This document shows positions 62,150-64,000 of a stretch of DNA of 64,000 nt, piece by piece. Source of the stretch: Heliocidaris erythrogramma (lineage: Eukaryota; Echinodermata; Echinoidea; Camarodonta; Echinometridae); the NCBI GenBank assembly GCA_025617745.1, contig CM046871.1:31999579-32063578 (forward strand), written 5' to 3'. The notes below the pieces were generated by a model. The model was not told the origin of the DNA and did no database searches. It saw only the letters and a list, made by a program, of their open reading frames with translations. Each line of letters starts with the position of its first letter. Positions within the stretch are counted from its first letter, which is position 1. Position numbers and translations under genes: made by a program.

Positions 62150-64000
62150 TATATAAACCACTGAGGAAGCTCGTGGAAAAAATACTTAGCAGCCACTGAG
62201 GAAGCTCGTGGGAAAAACACTTAACAACCACTGAGGAAGCTCGTGGAAAAAACACTTAACCACTGAGGAAGCTCGTGGAAGAAACATTTAACAACCACTG
62301 AGGAAGTTCGTGGTAATAGTATTTAACAACCACTGAGGAAGCTTGTGGAAAAAAACACTTAACAGCCACTGAGGAAGCTCGTGGAAAAAACACTTAACAG
62401 CCACTGAGGAACCTCGTGACAAAGCTTGTGATGATAAGTGGAAATAACATTTAACAATTACTGACAAGACTTGTGATTATATTATTTAACGACCACTGAA
62501 GAGGTTCGTGGTAATAGCATTAAGAGAGTAAGAAAGAAAGAGTTTTAAAAGTTTGATTGATATAAGAGATAAGAGTTGGAAGGAAAATCCACAAATAAAA
62601 CACTGACTGCTAGTAGAGGGGAGAATTAGAAGCAAAATACAAAGAAAAGATTTGAGTCAGGATATACAGAATTGTAGAAATATAAGTGAGCTAGACTCAT
62701 TGCAAAGAGTAAAAAGAAGTGAATTTTAGTGATCGGAAAGAGTAAGAAAAAGCGACCTTAATTGATTGCAAAGAGTGTAGGAAAGAAATTTGGATCACAA
62801 TATACAACGTTCTAGAAATAGAAGTGAACGTGAGTGTTAAGGAAATTTGGGTCAGGATATAAAGAGTTGTGGAAATACAAGTGAGTTTGATTGATAACAG
62901 AGAGGAGAAAGGAGGATTTGATTAGAGAAGAGTAAGAAAGAAATTTAGGTTCGGATATACAAAGTTCTTGAAATAAAATTGTGCTTGTGTGATTACAAAA
63001 AAGGAAGAAGAAAATTTGGGTCAGGAAATACAAAGTTTTAGAAAAACAGTGAGCTTCTTTACACTTAAAGGTTTTGAGAAAAACCACACTTTGAGAACTT
63101 CATCTAGAACTTCATCAGAACTCCATTGAATGTACTTACCTAAACTGAAAGCACTTGCCTAAACTGAAAGAATTCTTGAAACTGTTGAAACGCTTGAAAC
63201 GCATGAAAAACATTGTTTAAGAACAGTTTGTTTGTTTTCTTTATACAGCTGATTTGATTGAGTATCTCAATATATGTGATTTTATGAAAGAGGGAACAAG
63301 CTTAGTACATTTAGAGTTGTAGGAATACAAGTGAGCGTGATTGATTACAAAGAGAGAAATAACTTTGGTTGAGGATATTGGAAATTTGTAAACAAGTGAT
63401 TAGGGTGAGTAATTGGAAGAAGGAGGATATTTGGGTGTTTATGTACAGAGATTTGAAAAAGAGAAGTGAGCTTGATAAATTGCAGAAAGAGTAAGCAAAA
63501 TTGAAGTAAGAGAACAACATTGAGAAATAGAAGTGAGTTTGAATAGTTGGAAAGAGAGTAGGAAAGACACTTGGGTCAGAATCCATTTATAACTAATCTA
63601 GAAAATACAGCTAAATTCCATTTATAAAGAAGAGAGTAAGAAAGAAATTTTTGGAGGAAATACAGGGTTTTTACAAAATCAAGTAAGTTTGATTACAAGA
63701 TAACCAAGTAATAATTTTCGGTCCAGAAATATAAGTCTACTTTATTGACAAAGACAGATCAAAAGGAAATTGGGTCAGGATATAAAGTGAGCTTGTTTGC
63801 AGAGAGAGTAAGAAAGAAATTAGCAATTTTGGTACATATAAGCCTACAGTACATTTAGGCTATTATAAAGCTACTCATAATTTTGATAAAGAGCGCCATC
63901 TTGAGACAAAAGCATTATAGTTCCTTACACAGTACAAGTGTATATAAATCTAGGCTATTGAAATACCATAGAGTTTAATATTAGTAAGGATTGTTTTATA
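62150..64000 (+). mobile_element. Helentron copy 2, 5' leader only (continues beyond window)
   Basis: Hairpin repeats (62156-62520), divergent 70-80-bp minisatellite units (62570-63830) with TTGATTGCAAAGAG and GGGTCAGGATATA cores, then 63866-64000 nearly identical to 26045-26190 of copy 1 (GATAAAGAGCGCCATCTTGA, TATAAATCTAGGCTATTGAA). By the copy 1 layout, ORF1 should begin about 150 bp past the window end. Confidence 0.9.
62156..62520 (+). repeat. Hairpin minisatellite, about 35-bp units (CCACTGAGGAAGCTCGTGG)
   Basis: Ten or so units of CCACTGAGGAAGCTCGTGG followed by AAAAAACACTTAACA. Each unit can fold: CCAC(T)GAG pairs with CTCGTGG around a GAAG loop with one bulged T. Variant units keep pairing ends (CCACTGAGGAAGTTCGTGG, CCACTGAAGAGGTTCGTGG). 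Confidence 0.85.

Overview
The window is AT-rich animal nuclear DNA: no operons or bacterial-type gene packing, long noncoding stretches, many microsatellites and minisatellites, a 500-N assembly gap, and a dense population of nested transposable elements. The mix (large Helentron-type rolling-circle element with OTU and endonuclease domains, Penelope-like, Tc1, PIF/Harbinger-like, TTAA-site MITEs, several LINE relics) fits a marine invertebrate, possibly a deuterostome such as an echinoderm. That placement is an inference with low confidence. I recognise no complete conventional host protein-coding gene.

Layout. 1-9.2 kb: noncoding DNA, one MITE, and two decayed LINEs on the minus strand. 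9.18-12.78 kb: a Tc1 relic inserted in a LINE, itself invaded by a PIF/Harbinger-like element that holds a second TIR element carrying a MADF-type ORF fragment. 12.8-16.5 kb: a MITE, foldbacks, and a third LINE whose 3' region holds a perfect 65-bp palindrome. 16.5-19.3 kb: a Penelope-like element split by a 1.0-kb TIR element carrying a RecQ-like helicase exon. 19.3-24.1 kb: simple repeats, then the gap. About 24.7-37.4 kb: a large, apparently intact Helentron with a repeat-rich leader and two long ORFs (1530 and 1965 aa). 37.4-44.7 kb: noncoding, GAT-rich and purine-rich repeats. 44.7-58.4 kb: a higher-order array of two unit types, here called Y (about 1.8 kb, TIR-bounded, each with a tRNA-like Pol III box segment) and X (about 1.24 kb, three copies in perfect head-to-tail series). 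58.4-62.1 kb: less repetitive DNA with promoter-like and exon-like signals and two TTAA-flanked MITEs. 62.15-64.0 kb: the leader of a second Helentron copy in the same orientation, cut off by the window end.

The main system is the Helentron. ORF1 encodes a PHD finger, an OTU cysteine protease and a second cysteine protease resembling the peptidase C76 (herpesvirus tegument deubiquitinase) fold. ORF2 encodes a Zn-binding DUF6570-like region, an HUH/Y2 Rep nickase, a Pif1-type helicase and an APE-like endonuclease. The ORFs overlap as ATGA, and a U_UUA_AAA slippery heptamer lies in the correct frame just before the ORF1 stop. An 18-residue protein repeat runs through the junction in register only if a -1 frameshift is made, which suggests one polyprotein of about 3,495 residues made by frameshifting, or a recent 1-nt deletion in such a gene.
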